The position numbers and the translations under genes are program-made. A DNA stretch of 64,000 nucleotides from SZUA-442 sp963753185 (GTDB lineage Bacteria; Actinomycetota; Acidimicrobiia; Spongiisociales; UBA5794). Of this stretch, positions 62,500 to 64,000 are shown in pieces. Below the pieces are notes generated by a model. The model was not told the origin of the DNA and did no database searches. It was given only the letters and a program-made list of their open reading frames with translations. The stretch's first letter is position 1; each line of letters opens with the position of its first letter. The DNA is taken from contig CAVWBO010000007.1 of the NCBI GenBank assembly GCA_963753185.1, positions 1,178,001 through 1,242,000 of the forward strand, written 5' to 3'.

Positions 62500-64000
62500 T
62501 CACCCTGCGGCACCCTGACCGACGGCTTGCATGGCGGCGAACTCATGCAGATCCTGTTCGGATTCGTGCAACGACGGCTTCAGGTCGAAGATCACCTTCT
62601 TCACGGTCCCCGTGAACACGTACGGGGCCTTGTCCTTGTACCGGCGGTCGACGACCAAGCCGTTGTCGCGGCTCACGTCCATGCCCGCGTAGGACGAGAA
62701 GGTGACAGGCACCGTTCGTTCGATCCGACCCTCCCCGATCTGCTCCGCGTTCGCCCACAGTGTGACCAGACCACCCGTTCCGGGCTTCGCCTCGTCGGCC
62801 TCGAACAGCATCCTCACCGTCACATCCCCCGTCGGGAGGACCTTCGTCGCCTCCTGGAAGAAGGTCTCCACACCGAGGAAGGAGTAGGTGTGGTGCAGGA
62901 TCCCCTCGGAGTCGACCCAGAGCGCGAAACCACCGATCTCGTCGGCGTTGGCCACGATGACACCCTCGGCCCCGTCGTCCGGCACGCTCAACTCGGCTTC
63001 GATGGCATAGGAACGCCCTGCGATCCTGGGGACCATTCCGCGTTGGACGTTCTGGACGTCGCCGTAGAAGGTGAAACGGGTCTCCGTGGGGAGCGGTGGC
63101 AGGATCCCGAAGAAGACACACATGCCTCCGAGCAGCGGCAGCACCTTGTTCCGCTCGGCCTCGCTCCAGAATAGCTCCTTCAACTCTGCGAGCTTCTCGG
63201 GCTGGTCATCGGCCAGGTTCGTGGCCTGTGAGAAGTCATCGGGGAGGTAATAGAGCTCCCAGACGTCGTCCTCCGGGTCGTAGGCACCCGGGGCGAACTT
63301 CTTCAATGTGTCGGGGGAGAAGTCCCAGGGGACCCGGTCCAGCCTTGCGCATGCCCACCATCCATCCTTGTAGATGGCCCTGCTGCCCATGGACTCGAAA
63401 TACTGGACCGTGTGGCGATCCTCAGCGTCGGGGGAATCAAGCGTGTATGCCAGGCTGGCTCCATCCATGGGCTCCTGCTCGATTCCGTCCACCAGCCTCG
63501 GTTCGGGGATTCCAACGAGTTCGAGGATCGTCGGAGCAATGTCGATCGTGTGGGTGAACTGGGAGCGGATCTCTCCCCGGGCGGCGATCCGCTCTGGCCA
63601 CGCGACCACCATGGGATCCCTCGTGCCACCGAGATGGCTCCCTGTCTGCTTCCCCCACTGGAACGGGGTGTTCCCCGCCCAGGCCCACGCCGAGGCGTAG
63701 TGCGGCGCGGTCTCGATACCACCAAGGGCTTCCACCCCTCCGTACTCCTCGATGAGGGCCATCTGCTGCTCCGGGGTCAGCGCGACACCATTGAGGAACG
63801 TCATCTCGTTGAACGATCCGGTGATCGTTCCCTCCATGCTGGCGCCGTTGTCACCCCAGATGTAGAAGATGAGGGTGTTGTCCAGATCGCCCATCTCCTC
63901 GATACCTTCGAGGAGCCGACCGACGTTCCAATCGGCATTCTCGGAGAAGCCGGCGAACACCTCCATCTGCCGTGCGTACAGCTTCTTCTCGGTGTCGTCG
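62500..64000 (-). CDS. Sulfatase (arylsulfatase-like), N-terminus beyond the window
   Basis: The frame is open to the right edge, so the start and the formylglycine site are not in the window. Visible parts are LIFYIWGDNGASMEGT (metal-binding D-N), the active-site stretch FQWGKQTGSHLGGTRDPMVVAWP, FTHTIDIAPTILELVGI and the C-terminal subdomain. A further beta-sandwich-like C-terminal region of about 190 residues (GRSYAIEAELSVPDDGAEGVIVANAD) suits the large arylsulfatases of the AslA/AtsA type. It hydrolyses sulfate esters; the substrate is unknown. Confidence 0.88.
   Translation of the reverse strand, partial: DDTEKKLYARQMEVFAGFSENADWNVGRLLEGIEEMGDLDNTLIFYIWGDNGASMEGTITGSFNEMTFLNGVALTPEQQMALIEEYGGVEALGGIETAPHYASAWAWAGNTPFQWGKQTGSHLGGTRDPMVVAWPERIAARGEIRSQFTHTIDIAPTILELVGIPEPRLVDGIEQEPMDGASLAYTLDSPDAEDRHTVQYFESMGSRAIYKDGWWACARLDRVPWDFSPDTLKKFAPGAYDPEDDVWELYYLPDDFSQATNLADDQPEKLAELKELFWSEAERNKVLPLLGGMCVFFGILPPLPTETRFTFYGDVQNVQRGMVPRIAGRSYAIEAELSVPDDGAEGVIVANADEIGGFALWVDSEGILHHTYSFLGVETFFQEATKVLPTGDVTVRMLFEADEAKPGTGGLVTLWANAEQIGEGRIERTVPVTFSSYAGMDVSRDNGLVVDRRYKDKAPYVFTGTVKKVIFDLKPSLHESEQDLHEFAAMQAVGQGAAG

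Overview
The window reads as chromosomal DNA of a high-GC actinobacterium, most likely an Acidimicrobiia-type lineage; that is an inference from gene content only. Supporting genes are a WhiB regulator, a SenX3/RegX3-like pair beside pst, a DUF2342-type HExxH protein, a UPF0182 membrane protein, a DivIVA-like coiled-coil protein, a class E-like sortase, a YlbL-type PDZ/Lon protein, an F420-dependent (LLM) oxidoreductase and a type-B succinate dehydrogenase with a single membrane subunit. Many genes lack a Shine-Dalgarno site and instead have a TANNNT -10 box 6-8 nt before the start codon, which suggests frequent leaderless transcription.

Layout. 1-7 kb: the end of sucD, then purN-purH-folD-icd-mdh (purine, C1 and TCA metabolism), a membrane protein and HU. 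7-11 kb: an SCP2 protein and sdhCAB on the minus strand. 11-20 kb: whiB, a membrane-anchored protein, an ECF sigma/anti-sigma/RseB-like operon, an acyl-CoA dehydrogenase, moaE, htrA, the DUF2342 protein and a peroxiredoxin. 19.6-27 kb: regX3-senX3 divergent from pstSCAB-phoU, with a PHO box between them; pstB, phoU and the following thiolase carry five single-base frame breaks within about 1.1 kb. 28-37 kb: paaN, then a fadD-livHMKFG operon that couples acyl-CoA activation to branched-chain-type ABC uptake. 37-45 kb: a thioesterase, bioY, sortase, YlbL-like protease, a DivIVA-like protein, UPF0182 and the initiator tRNA.

45-54.4 kb is the most unusual part. The 3' end of tRNA-fMet (a 26-nt core) recurs eight times in direct orientation. 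Some copies form tandem units of about 156-203 bp without cargo. Others bracket gene modules: an oleA / oleBC / oleD olefin cluster, and a lipoprotein GH13 amylase-like enzyme with an extra C-terminal domain. Most copies are followed by a terminator-like hairpin whose stem varies while its loop stays the same, and full elements carry an inverted copy of the tRNA T-arm. This looks like a tRNA-anchored array of cassettes or serial insertions. No integrase is visible in the window.

54-64 kb continues as mixed accessory DNA: small lipoproteins, an LLM oxidoreductase, a cupin, a NhaC antiporter remnant, an amidohydrolase, a TRIC-type channel, SRPBCC and DUF4386-like proteins and a truncated sulfatase at the right edge.
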